This document shows positions 23,696 through 31,200 of a DNA stretch of 64,000 nt, in pieces; the stretch's first letter is position 1, and every line of letters begins with the position of its first letter. Where the stretch lies: contig JBDTOT010000005.1 of NCBI GenBank assembly GCA_039933105.1, forward strand, positions 62,001 through 126,000, given 5' to 3'. Position numbers and translations under genes: made by a program. The stretch comes from FEN-1219 sp039933105 (GTDB taxonomy: Bacteria; Pseudomonadota; Gammaproteobacteria; Steroidobacterales; Rariloculaceae). The notes beneath the pieces were generated by a model. That model was given only the letters and a program-made list of their open reading frames with translations. It made no database searches and was not told the DNA's origin.

Positions 23696-23737
23696 CGGGC
23701 GTCCTTTAGAGTTCGCCGGCTTTTGGGAGGACGCCCG
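23696..23737 (+). promoter_or_regulatory. Leader hairpin masking the Shine-Dalgarno sequence
   Basis: CGGGCGTCCT (23696-23705) pairs perfectly with AGGACGCCCG (23728-23737), a 10-bp stem with a 22-nt loop. The 3' arm overlaps the Shine-Dalgarno GGGAGG (23725-23730) and ends directly before the TTG start at 23738. If both arms are transcribed, the stem would restrict ribosome access. Confidence 0.5.
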
Positions 23738-24487
23738 TTGAACGCACGAACCGACTCAGGTCTGTACCGCCATAGCTCGAAGTTCTTCATCACGTTCCTG
23801 GCGCTCTTGGTGTGGGCGTTTTGGCCGAGCTACTTCACGCGTCTCTTCGAGCAGCCGAGTTTCTGGTTCCACGCGCACGGCATCGCGCTGACGCTCTGGT
23901 GCGTCCTGCTCGTCGTCCAGGCCCAACTGATCCGCACGGGGCGGCGCGGTTGGCACCGGCTGCTGGGGCAGTCGTCGTACGTGCTCGCGCCGGCCGTTGT
24001 CATCATCACGACGTTATTCGTGCACTACCGCTTGACGCCCGCTCTCCGCGGTGCGCGGGTGTTGCCGGCTGGCGCGCTATATTTTCTCGCGCTGACGCTG
24101 ATCTCGATCGTCGCGTTCGCGCTGTTCTATGCGCTCGCGATCTGGTTTCGGCGCGACGCGGAGCTGCACGCGCGCTGGATGGTGTGCACGGTGTTTGCGA
24201 TTGTCACGCCGGTGACGGACCGGCTGATCGGTGCGAATCTTCAGTCGTTGATCGCCTTCATGCCCCGGATCGACGGCAGCCCGATCCTGCCCGCCGCGGG
24301 CTTCATGCTCGTGGATGTGCTGCTCGTGGCGCTGACTGTGTGGGACTGGCGAGCGAACCGCCGGTTCGGCGTATTTCCGACGGCCTTAGGCGTGCTGCTC
24401 GCGTACCACGTCGGCACGCTCACGCTGCATCGCGTGCCGCTCTGGAACGACTTCTGCGTGTGGTTCCTGGGATTGCCGCTGCCTTGA
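23738..24487 (+). CDS. Polytopic membrane protein of unknown function
   Basis: 249 aa from TTG 23738, chosen because GGGAGG lies 7 nt upstream and the longer frame would read through the inverted repeat. About seven transmembrane segments: FFITFLALLVWAFWPSYF, HGIALTLWCVLLVVQAQLI, YVLAPAVVIITTLFVHY, LPAGALYFLALTLISIVAFA, LHARWMVCTVFAIVTPVTD, LPAAGFMLVDVLLVALTVW and FPTALGVLLAYHVGTLTLH. Histidines in FHAHG, GRRGWHRLLG and ELHARW recur at membrane borders, a layout seen in haem- or quinone-interacting integral proteins, but this is only suggestive. The family was not recognised. The expression signal (hairpin over the ribosome binding site) is unusual. Confidence 0.65.
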   Translation: MNARTDSGLYRHSSKFFITFLALLVWAFWPSYFTRLFEQPSFWFHAHGIALTLWCVLLVVQAQLIRTGRRGWHRLLGQSSYVLAPAVVIITTLFVHYRLTPALRGARVLPAGALYFLALTLISIVAFALFYALAIWFRRDAELHARWMVCTVFAIVTPVTDRLIGANLQSLIAFMPRIDGSPILPAAGFMLVDVLLVALTVWDWRANRRFGVFPTALGVLLAYHVGTLTLHRVPLWNDFCVWFLGLPLP

Positions 24488-24490
24488 AGC

Positions 24491-25150
24491 TCAGTTGGCG
24501 GCGGTTCCCTTCGGCGCGTGCTCGCGTGCTGCGAGCTCGTCAATGACCTTGAACCACTCTTCGTAGCTGCCGGTCTGGGCGCCGGTCGTCAAGTATTTGC
24601 CGTTGACGACGACGCTGGGCGTGCTCTGCGCCTGATAGCGACGAACGAGTTCGTCTGCGCGTTTGACCTTGGCGACTACCGAGAAAGAGTTGAACGTGTT
24701 CTTGAACGTGGTCGGGTCTACGCCGTACAGCTGGAAGAACGCCGCGATTTTCGCCTCGCTGTCGAGCTTGTTGCCCTTGGCGTGGAATTCATTGAAGAAC
24801 GCGCCCTCGATGTCCTTCAGCTTGCCGAGCGCTTCCGCCGTGTAATACGCACGCGCATGCAGCGGCGCCCACGGCTCCCACATGGCCGGCACGCGCACGA
24901 AGTTCACGTACGCAGGTTTGGTCGCGAGCCACTTCTGCAGCTGCGGCTCGAACGCGTAGCAACCGGGACAGCCGAACATGAAGATCTCTGTCACCTCGAC
25001 CTGCCCGGCGGCGCTACCCGTCGGTTGAGCCGGCGAGATCAACGTGTACTGCTTGCCGGCTTGCAGCGAGGAGGCGTTCTGCGTGCTCGCTGGGGCCGTG
25101 ATGGACGCGGCGGCGGCCAGGGCCAAGGCGAGGAAGGTGTTCGAGCGCAT
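24491..25150 (-). CDS. dsbA: Thiol:disulfide interchange protein DsbA
   Basis: 219 aa, with a signal peptide of about 23 residues and AGGAG before the ATG. The thioredoxin-like DsbA fold is recognised by VEVTEIFMFGCPGCYAFEPQ, WLATKPAYVNFVRVPAMWEP and STPSVVVNGKYLTTG (cis-proline loop TPSVVVNGK). The active site is CPGC where E. coli DsbA has CPHC; the dipeptide tunes redox potential, so this enzyme may be less oxidising. DsbA introduces disulfides into exported proteins, with re-oxidation by DsbB elsewhere. It is convergent with the membrane protein gene (4 nt apart) and divergent from the CHRD gene. Confidence 0.9.
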   Translation of the reverse strand: MRSNTFLALALAAAASITAPASTQNASSLQAGKQYTLISPAQPTGSAAGQVEVTEIFMFGCPGCYAFEPQLQKWLATKPAYVNFVRVPAMWEPWAPLHARAYYTAEALGKLKDIEGAFFNEFHAKGNKLDSEAKIAAFFQLYGVDPTTFKNTFNSFSVVAKVKRADELVRRYQAQSTPSVVVNGKYLTTGAQTGSYEEWFKVIDELAAREHAPKGTAAN

Positions 25151-25327
25151 GGCGGGACTCCTTTGAATCGCAGGTTCTACCAGAGCTTAGCCGCCGCCGG
25201 GTGGCGGCCGCAACGACGTGTGCCCGTGCCATGAACCGCGGCGGCGCTTCAAGGAACACAGAGAACCGGCGCTGTCGCCGCCCGGCGGTTCGGGTGGGCC
25301 GGCTGCGTCACATTCAGGGGGTAAGAC

Positions 25328-25867
25328 ATGCACATCGCAAGACTGGGTTCCGTAGTGGTCGCCGGGTTTGGCTTGGCGTGGGCCGGTGGCGCAAGCGCCG
25401 ATCACGATCATGATCGCGGTAAGCGCGAAGAGGTCGTCCACGCGCGGCTCGTCGGTTACAACGAGACGCCATCGGTGTCGACACCGGCGAAGGGTAACTT
25501 CCGTGCGGTCATCGATGAAGACGCCGGCACGATCACGTATACGTTGAGTTACGAGGGCATCGGCGCAGTGGCGCAGTCACATCTGCATCTCGGCCAGCAT
25601 CACACGGCGGGCGGCATCATGGTGTTTCTGTGCACGAACCTCGGCAATGCGCCGGCGGGCACTGTCGTGCAAGCGTGTCCGACGGCACAACCGGCGGAGA
25701 TCAGCGGCATCATCACGGCCGCCGACGTTACCGGTAACCTTCTCACGCAACAAATCGCACCGGGTGAATTCGCGGAGCTCTTGGCGGCCATCCGGGCCGG
25801 CGCGGTCTACGTGAACATTCACTCCACGCCGTCGCCCGCGGGCGAAATCCGCGGTCAAATCCTCTGA
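25328..25867 (+). CDS. Secreted CHRD domain protein
   Basis: 179 aa, signal peptide about 1-23 (LAWAGGASA), followed by a His/Asp-rich stretch DHDHDRGKRE that may bind metal. One CHRD domain (about 33-178): VHARLVGYNETPSVSTPAKG, IDEDAGTITYTLSYEGIGA, SHLHLGQHHTAGGIMVFLC and VYVNIHSTPSPAGEIRGQIL. The closing motif (VNIHS...P.GEIRGQ) is diagnostic for the domain, first described in chordin; bacterial members are exported, function unknown. GGGGG lies 7 nt before the ATG. Probably monocistronic, followed by a strong hairpin. Confidence 0.9.
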   Translation: MHIARLGSVVVAGFGLAWAGGASADHDHDRGKREEVVHARLVGYNETPSVSTPAKGNFRAVIDEDAGTITYTLSYEGIGAVAQSHLHLGQHHTAGGIMVFLCTNLGNAPAGTVVQACPTAQPAEISGIITAADVTGNLLTQQIAPGEFAELLAAIRAGAVYVNIHSTPSPAGEIRGQIL

Positions 25868-25873
25868 CGCGTC

Positions 25874-25903
25874 GCGGCGGTGCGGCGTTCGCCGCGCCGC
25901 CGC
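25874..25903 (+). terminator. GC-rich hairpin after the CHRD gene
   Basis: A 14-bp stem (GCGGCGGTGCGGCG / CGCCGCGCCGCCGC, one G-T wobble) with a 2-nt centre begins 6 nt after the stop. No T-run follows, so it may be a Rho-independent terminator of weak type or a 3' end-protecting hairpin. Confidence 0.45.
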
Positions 25904-26042
25904 CGGTTCCGCTGCGACCATTCCGTGCGGCTAGCGTGGCGCTCGGCCGTGCGTCTCGTTGACACCGATCCCAAGGCTATAAGACAGTGCCTTCGCGGGG
26001 TGGGGCGTGGTGCCTGTACCGCTCAGCTCGAGGGGGTCGGTC

Positions 26043-27329
26043 ATGAACATCAGTCGTTTCGCTCGCGTAGCCGCATTGATCATTGGCGGCGTAGGCGCGT
26101 CCGGTGCGTTCGCGCATCACGGCATTGCGAACTTCGATCTGAATAAGGACGTCACGATCAACGGCGCCGTGAAGCGGCTCGCGTTTGTGAATCCGCATTC
26201 GTGGCTGTACGTGAACGTGCCGAGCGCAACTGGCCAGGCGGCCGAGTGGCGTTGCGAGATGCGCTCCGCGACCGTGCTCCGGCGCTCCGGCTGGAGCGCT
26301 TCGATGTTTACGCCCGGCACGCAGATTCGTGTGACGGGGGCGCCCGATCGCCACGACCCGAACACCTGCTACCTCTCGACGATCACGTTCGCCGACGGCG
26401 TCACGATGGATCGCTACGGGCAGTTGCAGAAGGCCGGTGCCGTTACGAGCACCGGCGATCGGCCCGCGCGCTTGCCGAACGGCGACCCTAATCTGAACGG
26501 CGATTGGGCCGGCGAGCAGCGCGTGATGACCGATCGCAGCGGTCTGCGCGGCGCACTCGTGCCGATCAGCGTGGCCGACAAGATTGGCTCGGGGCAGCTT
26601 CCTGAGGGCGTGCGCGCGTTCCCAGGTGCTCGCGGAACGCCGGAATCCCTCGCCGATGACGCGATCCATACCGCGTGGCTGCGGCCGAGTCCGGTACCGT
26701 TGACCGACGCCGGCAAGAAGGCGGCGGAGGGTTTCGATCCTTCGTCGAGCGCCAATCCTAGGCTCAGCTGCAAGCCCACGAACATCATGTTCGACTGGAC
26801 GTTCGAGACGTTCACCAACCGCATCACGCAGGACGAGAACTCCGTGCGAATTCAGTACGGCGCGCCCGGTCTCGATCGTACGGTGTACCTCCACGAGACG
26901 GCGCACCCCGCGAATATCGAACCCAGCGTGACCGGGCATTCGATCGGCCGTTGGGAGAACGGCGTGCTGGTCGTCGACACCGTCGGGTTCAAGCCTGGCG
27001 TGTTGTCGGCGGATACGCTGACGATGCACAGCGGGCAGATGCACGTCGTCGAACGGTTCACGCTCGATGCAGCGAAGGGCGCGCTCAAACGCGAGTACGT
27101 GGCAGAGGATCCCTTGTACTTCACGGGGCAATACAAGGGCTCGGACACGGTGTACCTCGCCGACCTGCCGTACGAGGCGCCGACCTGCGACGACCTTTCT
27201 TATACGACGGACCGCGGCACGCTCGCGGCGCAGCAATCCGACGCGCAAGCGCAACCGGCAGCAGCCACGCCTGCTGCCGCGGCGCCGGCTTCGCGGCCGT
27301 GGTGGATGTTCTGGAAGGACTGGTTCTGA
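26043..27329 (+). CDS. Exported DUF6152-type protein with long C-terminal extension
   Basis: 428 aa from ATG 26043, with GAGGGGG 6 nt upstream. Signal peptide 1-24 (GVGASGAFAHH). Residues about 25-115 match DUF6152: AHHGIANFDLNKDVTINGAV, VNPHSWLYVNV, EWRCEMRSATVLRRSGW and GTQIRVTGAPDRHDPNTCYL. The remaining about 300 residues contain NGDWAGEQRVM, NIMFDWTFETFTNRITQDEN, RTVYLHETAHPANIEPSVTG and SIGRWENGVLVVDTVGFKPG, segments common in secreted proteins of unknown function in Steroidobacter-like and Acidobacterial genomes. An Ala/Pro-rich linker leads to a tryptophan-rich tail (RPWWMFWKDWF). The function is unknown. Confidence 0.72.
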   Translation: MNISRFARVAALIIGGVGASGAFAHHGIANFDLNKDVTINGAVKRLAFVNPHSWLYVNVPSATGQAAEWRCEMRSATVLRRSGWSASMFTPGTQIRVTGAPDRHDPNTCYLSTITFADGVTMDRYGQLQKAGAVTSTGDRPARLPNGDPNLNGDWAGEQRVMTDRSGLRGALVPISVADKIGSGQLPEGVRAFPGARGTPESLADDAIHTAWLRPSPVPLTDAGKKAAEGFDPSSSANPRLSCKPTNIMFDWTFETFTNRITQDENSVRIQYGAPGLDRTVYLHETAHPANIEPSVTGHSIGRWENGVLVVDTVGFKPGVLSADTLTMHSGQMHVVERFTLDAAKGALKREYVAEDPLYFTGQYKGSDTVYLADLPYEAPTCDDLSYTTDRGTLAAQQSDAQAQPAAATPAAAAPASRPWWMFWKDWF

Positions 27330-27389
27330 ACCTCGCCGCCGCGGGCTGGTCCGAGGTTGCGTAACGCTGAGGGAAGGGAAGGGACGGGA

Positions 27390-28034
27390 ATGGCCGAAGG
27401 TAAGCGCAAGATCAACTGGAAGTCCGAGATCGTGTCGCTCGCGATCGTGCTCGCGGCAGTCACGTGCGCGCGTTCATCGCTCGCGGACCACTACTACGTG
27501 CCCTCGGGCTCCATGGAGTACTCGCTGATGCCGGGCGATCGCGTGATCGTCGACAAGACGGCATACGGCGTGCGGATTCCGCTCACGAAGATCGACATGT
27601 TCGGCGCAGCGCCACCGCGGCGCGGCGACATCGCGGTATTCGATTCGCCACGCGACGGTGTGCGCTTGATCAAGCGCATCGTAGCGATCGGGGGCGATTC
27701 GGTGTCGCTCGTGAACGGCCAGCTCGCGATCAACGGCCAGCCGCTAGGCGATCGAACGATCGAGCACTTTGGTGATCGCAACGCGCAGTTGAATCTGCAC
27801 GATGGCGGTGGCCCCGATTACGACATGCAGATTCCGGAAGGCATGGTGCTCGCGATCGGCGATCATCGGGGTAACAGTCTCGATGGCCGGTATTGGGGTC
27901 TAATCGACGAGCGCGAGCTGTACGGTCGAGCCGTTGCCATCTACTACCGCAGCAGCGATGTCGACATGCACTTGTCGTCGCCGTTACAGAGCCTGAAGGC
28001 TTTGTTCGGTGGCTTCGTGTGGAAGCCACTCTAA
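27390..28034 (+). CDS. lepB: Signal peptidase I
   Basis: 214 aa from ATG 27390 behind a purine-rich GGGAAGGGAAGGGACGGGA. One N-terminal membrane segment (IVSLAIVLAAVTCARSSLA), then box B with the catalytic serine S41 (YVPSGSMEYSLMPGDRVIVD), box D with the general-base lysine K95 (GVRLIKRIVAIGGD), and box E (AIGDHRGNSLDGRYWGLID). The enzyme removes signal peptides on the periplasmic face. It is shorter than the E. coli enzyme, has a single anchor, and box E reads GDH where GDN is usual. The main lepB of gammaproteobacteria lies beside lepA and rnc; neither is near, so this may be a second, accessory copy. Confidence 0.88.
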   Translation: MAEGKRKINWKSEIVSLAIVLAAVTCARSSLADHYYVPSGSMEYSLMPGDRVIVDKTAYGVRIPLTKIDMFGAAPPRRGDIAVFDSPRDGVRLIKRIVAIGGDSVSLVNGQLAINGQPLGDRTIEHFGDRNAQLNLHDGGGPDYDMQIPEGMVLAIGDHRGNSLDGRYWGLIDERELYGRAVAIYYRSSDVDMHLSSPLQSLKALFGGFVWKPL

Positions 28035-28068
28035 AAAAAGGGCGGCCGAGCCTAGCGCCCGACCGCCC
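28033..28068 (-). terminator. Intrinsic terminator of the anti-sigma/bactofilin operon
   Basis: On the minus strand a 12-bp stem (GGGCGGTCGGGC / GCTCGGCCGCCC, with wobble pairs) and 5-nt loop are followed by seven T (28033-28039). It begins 15 nt after the stop codon at 28084. The lepB stop on the other strand lies within the T-run. Confidence 0.85.
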
Positions 28069-28083
28069 CACCTACAGAACTCC

Positions 28084-29706
28084 TCAAGCCGCAGCGTTGC
28101 CGCTGTTATACCTGCCGAGCAACAGCGTCACGATCATGCCGAAGCCGACCACCGTGAGCACGAAGTTCACGATACCGCCGACGATGGGCAGATTGATCGC
28201 GATCACGACGATGGCGAGTCCCGCGATCAGCGTCGCCGCGTAGTGAGGCTGGCCGGCCGGCGACTGGAACAGCGTGTGACCGATCACCTGCGCGACGACT
28301 GTCTTCGCGAAGTACAGCCCGATGGCGCCCGCCATGAAGGTCAGGACGCCTACGGGTATGCCGACGATCGTGATGCAGGCCAGGACGGCGGCGATCGGCA
28401 TCACGATGGCCGCCGCGAGACCGATGCCGCCGCTGCGCAGCGCGGCGCCGGACGTCGGCAACGACAGCGTGCGGAATACCGGGAACGCCCACAGAAGCAG
28501 TAGGCCCGTGAGGAACGCCGCGCCTATCCGTACGACCTGGCGAACATAGAAGCCCGTGGTCATATAGCGATTGCGCCGCTGTTCGCGCGCGACGATCTGC
28601 CGGCTCGTGGCGCCGCCGATCGTGGCCCCTTCGGCGATCTGCAGCTTGTCGTCGGTGTCGACGTGTGCCGTGACGTTACGCCCTACACGTGCCGAGGGCA
28701 GCACGGAGATGTCGCCGGCGTACGCCTCGAAGTCGCGTTGCACGTTGCCGCTCATGAGCACGTTGGCGCCGAAGCTCTTCAGGTCGATGCCGACGCGGCC
28801 GTCGATGTGCGCCGTCTCGCCGAACGTCATGGCGTTGCCTGCGACATCGGCGCTCGCATCGATGTCCAGATCGCGACCCAACCCGAAGAAGTTGCGGCCG
28901 ACATGCGTGCCGCGCAGGGTCACGCCGCGTCCGGCGCCGACGATGTCGCCGCCAACCGTGCCTTCGACCGTGACGCTTTCGGCCGCAGTGATCACGTTGC
29001 CCGTGACGTTACCGCGAATCGTGACCGTGCGGCCGAATGCCAAAAGATCGCCGTTCACGGTGCCGTCGATTGCCACCGTTTGGCCAGCGGCGATCAGCGT
29101 GTCGTCGATTGTTTCGCCAGCGGCCACCGTGATCACGCCTTCGCCTCTTCGAATCTCGAGCGCGTGACCGGGCCGTGGCAGTGCCACTGCCGCGACCAGC
29201 AACGACGCGAGCAATGCGGCGCTGCCACGGCCGCGCGCAAACGCCACCGTCGTCCAAGCGACCAGCGCAACGGTTACCGTCGCCGCGACCAGGTTCAGTG
29301 CAGAAGTCAGCATGGTAATTCCCTCGTTCAAGAAGAAAGCGATGAAGGTGACGGCGCGCTCGGCGATCTCGCCAGGCTGAAACGGGTTCAGCCACTGCAA
29401 ACCGCTCGGGATCGCTTCGGCGACCGCGGTCCAGAAGGCGCCGGCCACCGCGGCGACTGCGAGCACGCCGAGTGTCAACACGAACAGATCGCGCGATCGC
29501 GCGGGTGGCGCGAAGGCCGGAATCTTCGCGCGTGCCTCGTCGGCTTCGAGCGCGGCTCGCAATGCCACACGCTCGGCGCGCAGCGAGGCCACCTTCGCGC
29601 TGCATGCGGTGCAGTCGCGCAGGTGCAGGGCCGCGGCGGTCGCCTGCTCGGGCAGCAACGCGTCGTCGGCAACCATCGAACGGATCACGGCGGAAAGGCA
29701 GGTCAC
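28084..29706 (-). CDS. Zinc-finger anti-sigma factor fused to a bactofilin-like repeat region and membrane domain
   Basis: 540 aa from GTG 29706, overlapping the sigma stop by 4 nt (GTGA). The N-terminus has an anti-sigma zinc motif H28-x3-C32-x2-C35 (LHLRDCTACSAKVASL). Two or three membrane segments follow (LFVLTLGVLAVAAVAGAF; VTVALVAWTTVAFARG; ALLASLLVAAVALP). A repetitive beta-helix-like region (about 190-375) has about ten short repeats: DGTVNGDLLAFGRTVTIRGN, VTGNVITAAESVTVEGTVGG and DIVGAGRGVTLRGTHVGRN. This is the polymer-forming (bactofilin/DUF583-like) pattern. The C-terminal about 150 residues hold four more membrane segments. The protein may couple envelope or scaffold state to the sigma factor. 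Each part is recognisable; the combined function is not known. Confidence 0.82.
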   Translation of the reverse strand: MTCLSAVIRSMVADDALLPEQATAAALHLRDCTACSAKVASLRAERVALRAALEADEARAKIPAFAPPARSRDLFVLTLGVLAVAAVAGAFWTAVAEAIPSGLQWLNPFQPGEIAERAVTFIAFFLNEGITMLTSALNLVAATVTVALVAWTTVAFARGRGSAALLASLLVAAVALPRPGHALEIRRGEGVITVAAGETIDDTLIAAGQTVAIDGTVNGDLLAFGRTVTIRGNVTGNVITAAESVTVEGTVGGDIVGAGRGVTLRGTHVGRNFFGLGRDLDIDASADVAGNAMTFGETAHIDGRVGIDLKSFGANVLMSGNVQRDFEAYAGDISVLPSARVGRNVTAHVDTDDKLQIAEGATIGGATSRQIVAREQRRNRYMTTGFYVRQVVRIGAAFLTGLLLLWAFPVFRTLSLPTSGAALRSGGIGLAAAIVMPIAAVLACITIVGIPVGVLTFMAGAIGLYFAKTVVAQVIGHTLFQSPAGQPHYAATLIAGLAIVVIAINLPIVGGIVNFVLTVVGFGMIVTLLLGRYNSGNAAA

Positions 29707-30221
29707 GATGCAGTCTCCTCAGCCAACGTTTTTCGTAGCGCCTGTTTGGCGCGGCACAGCAACGTGCCGACGTGCGTACGCGTGATGCCGAGCTCCACGG
29801 CGATCTCGTCATAGCTCGCGTCGGCGAAGTAGGCGAGCGCGAGCGGCACGCGATAGCGCTCCGGCAATGCGGAGACCGCTGCCTGCACTGACCGTGCGCG
29901 CTCGGCCGTTAACAGCTCGCCGAGACCGTCGGCGTCATCGGCTTCGGCGGCCGCGGCTTCCTCGGCTTCCGCGCCGAACGTCGAAGGCTCGAAGCGGCGC
30001 CGGCGCAGCAGGTCCAGAGAATGATTGCGGGCGATTCTCATGATCCACGGACCGAAAGGTTGTACGGAGTCGTAGGCCGCGAAACCGCGATACGCGCGCA
30101 CGAACGCTTCCTGCGCCGCATCGTCCGCGCGCTCTGTCGTGCCGAGCAACTGTCGGCACAGGGCGCGTACTTGGCGGTAGTGCGTTGCGTAAAGTGCAGC
30201 AAAAGCTGCCTCCTTCGTCAT
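29703..30221 (-). CDS. ECF-type RNA polymerase sigma factor
   Basis: 172 aa. Region 2 (about 8-75): LYATHYRQVRALCRQLLGTT, RADDAAQEAFVRAYRGFAAY and FGPWIMRIARNHSLDLLRRR. Region 4 (about 115-170): ALPERYRVPLALAYFADASY, DEIAVELGITRTHVGTLLCR and AKQALRKTLAEE. The linker is unusually rich in Ala and Glu. It is translationally coupled to the downstream zinc-finger membrane protein, its presumed anti-sigma factor. This is the third ECF gene in 12 kb. AGGA lies a few nt before the ATG. Confidence 0.9.
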   Translation of the reverse strand: MTKEAAFAALYATHYRQVRALCRQLLGTTERADDAAQEAFVRAYRGFAAYDSVQPFGPWIMRIARNHSLDLLRRRRFEPSTFGAEAEEAAAAEADDADGLGELLTAERARSVQAAVSALPERYRVPLALAYFADASYDEIAVELGITRTHVGTLLCRAKQALRKTLAEETAS

Positions 30222-30284
30222 TCGCGGTTCCTGTGGTCTCTACCGGTTAATACGTGTGGGCGCAGGATTCATTACAGTAAGCCG

Positions 30285-30707
30285 ATGCCCGAGCCACGAG
30301 AACTCGCGACCGCGCGCCGGCACTTGGCTTTCGCCGAGGCCGAGCTCGATTCCGCGGACGGTTTGGCGCGGCTTGCGGAGGGGGTGGGGTTGCTGGATGA
30401 CGTGATCGTCGGCCGCGACGCGGCGGCCGCGCGCACGGCCGGCAATCTGGCGGCGAGCTACGCGGCACGGATCTATGAGCGTATCGGTGCGGCCGTGGCC
30501 AAGGATCCGCAGTTACCCGAGCCGAAGCTCGAACACTATTTCAAGGTAGTGCTTGCGCTCGATCAGGTAAGCGAAGCGCTACCTCCGGCGGCCGCCGAGC
30601 TGAAGCTCGCCGTTGCGGGCGCGTTGATCGACCGCTACTACGAAGGCCATTCGCCAGAGCAAAAACGCCGCGCGCTCGAGCAGCTCGCGGCGCTTAAAGG
30701 CGATTGA
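30285..30707 (+). CDS. Small helical protein of unknown function
   Basis: 140 aa from ATG 30285. The sequence is almost entirely alpha-helical and alanine-rich (RRHLAFAEAELDSADGLARL, then DAAAARTAGNLAASYAARIY, PELEHYF-like and KRRALEQLAALKGD). There is no signal peptide, membrane segment or recognised domain. It is divergent from the third sigma operon (63 bp apart). A TACAGT hexamer 6 nt before the ATG could be a -10 element of a leaderless transcript. Codon use matches the neighbours, so it is likely a genuine gene. Confidence 0.6.
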   Translation: MPEPRELATARRHLAFAEAELDSADGLARLAEGVGLLDDVIVGRDAAAARTAGNLAASYAARIYERIGAAVAKDPQLPEPKLEHYFKVVLALDQVSEALPPAAAELKLAVAGALIDRYYEGHSPEQKRRALEQLAALKGD

Positions 30708-30752
30708 CGCCTTAGAAATCGATGACGGCGGCGTTCGGTATGGCGCTCGGTT

Positions 30753-31031
30753 CTAACGCCGAACGACGGCGTGGATCACGTGCTCGTGCTCGAAATATAC
30801 GGAGAAGTTCGGGTAGTCCCAGCGCGTGATCGGCGGTTGACCGACGGTGGCGTGCTTTTGAGCCGGTGAACCGTACGTCGATTCGACGGCCGTCATCGAC
30901 ATGCCGGATCTCGGCCGCGTCGATGCCGACTGAGCGTCGGATTCGACGCCATCGATCAGCAGCGTGTCCGCACGAGCGGCCCCTGCGACCAGCGCAACCA
31001 ACATGCACGTCGTGGCTACGATTTTGCTCAT
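30753..31031 (-). CDS. Small conserved exported protein
   Basis: 92 aa from ATG 31031 with GGGAGG 7 nt upstream. Signal peptide 1-21 (LVALVAGAARA). The mature part has a well-conserved pattern: RPRSGMSMTAVESTYGSP, then VGQPPITRWDYPNFSVYFEH, then EHVIHAVVRR. Proteins with this R-G-M-x-M-x-x-V...PPITRW-Y...VYFE-D-VIH signature are common in gammaproteobacteria and described only as hypothetical. The layout (signal peptide plus one about 60-residue alpha/beta unit) recalls small BamE/SmpA-like outer-membrane modules, but there is no lipobox. Function unknown. Confidence 0.75.
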   Translation of the reverse strand: MSKIVATTCMLVALVAGAARADTLLIDGVESDAQSASTRPRSGMSMTAVESTYGSPAQKHATVGQPPITRWDYPNFSVYFEHEHVIHAVVRR

Positions 31032-31056
31032 GACCGATCCTCCCTGGAATGCGGGG

Positions 31057-31084
31057 ACTATAGCACCGGCCAAAAGGCCCTCAA
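31057..31084 (-). promoter_or_regulatory. Sigma-70 promoter of the small exported protein
   Basis: On the minus strand TTGAGG (31084-31079), 16 nt, TATAGT (31062-31057). The predicted transcription start lies about 20 nt before the ATG at 31031 and leaves the GGGAGG site in the leader. Confidence 0.5.
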
Positions 31085-31143
31085 ATTTGGGCCCGTCCTT
31101 TTGTGCCGCTGGTCACAGTTCGCGGCATAGCCCGCTCGCCGTA

Positions 31144-31167
31144 GGGTCGCCGTCCAGTGGGCGACCC
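31144..31167. repeat. Inverted repeat upstream of lolC
   Basis: GGGTCGCC (31144-31151) and GGCGACCC (31160-31167) are perfect 8-bp arms with an 8-nt spacer. It occupies the -35 region of the lolC promoter, so it could be an operator; no T-run follows. Confidence 0.4.
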
Positions 31168-31183
31168 GGTGCCTTAGTCGTTA

Positions 31184-31192
31184 TGGTTTAAT
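31184..31192 (+). promoter_or_regulatory. Extended -10 promoter of the lol operon
   Basis: TG-G-TTTAAT (31184-31192) is an extended -10 element ending 8 nt before the lolC ATG (31201). The predicted start of transcription coincides with the start codon, implying a leaderless mRNA; no Shine-Dalgarno is visible. Confidence 0.45.
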
Positions 31193-31200
31193 CCCGCTCG

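Noticed and set aside
25959..25983. TTGACA and TATAAG before the DUF6152 gene as a promoter
   Set aside because: The spacer is only 13 nt, too short for sigma-70.
28663..29814. 383-codon plus-strand frame opposite the bactofilin fusion
   Set aside because: Reverse reading of the repetitive region produces long open frames; no ribosome binding site or domain.
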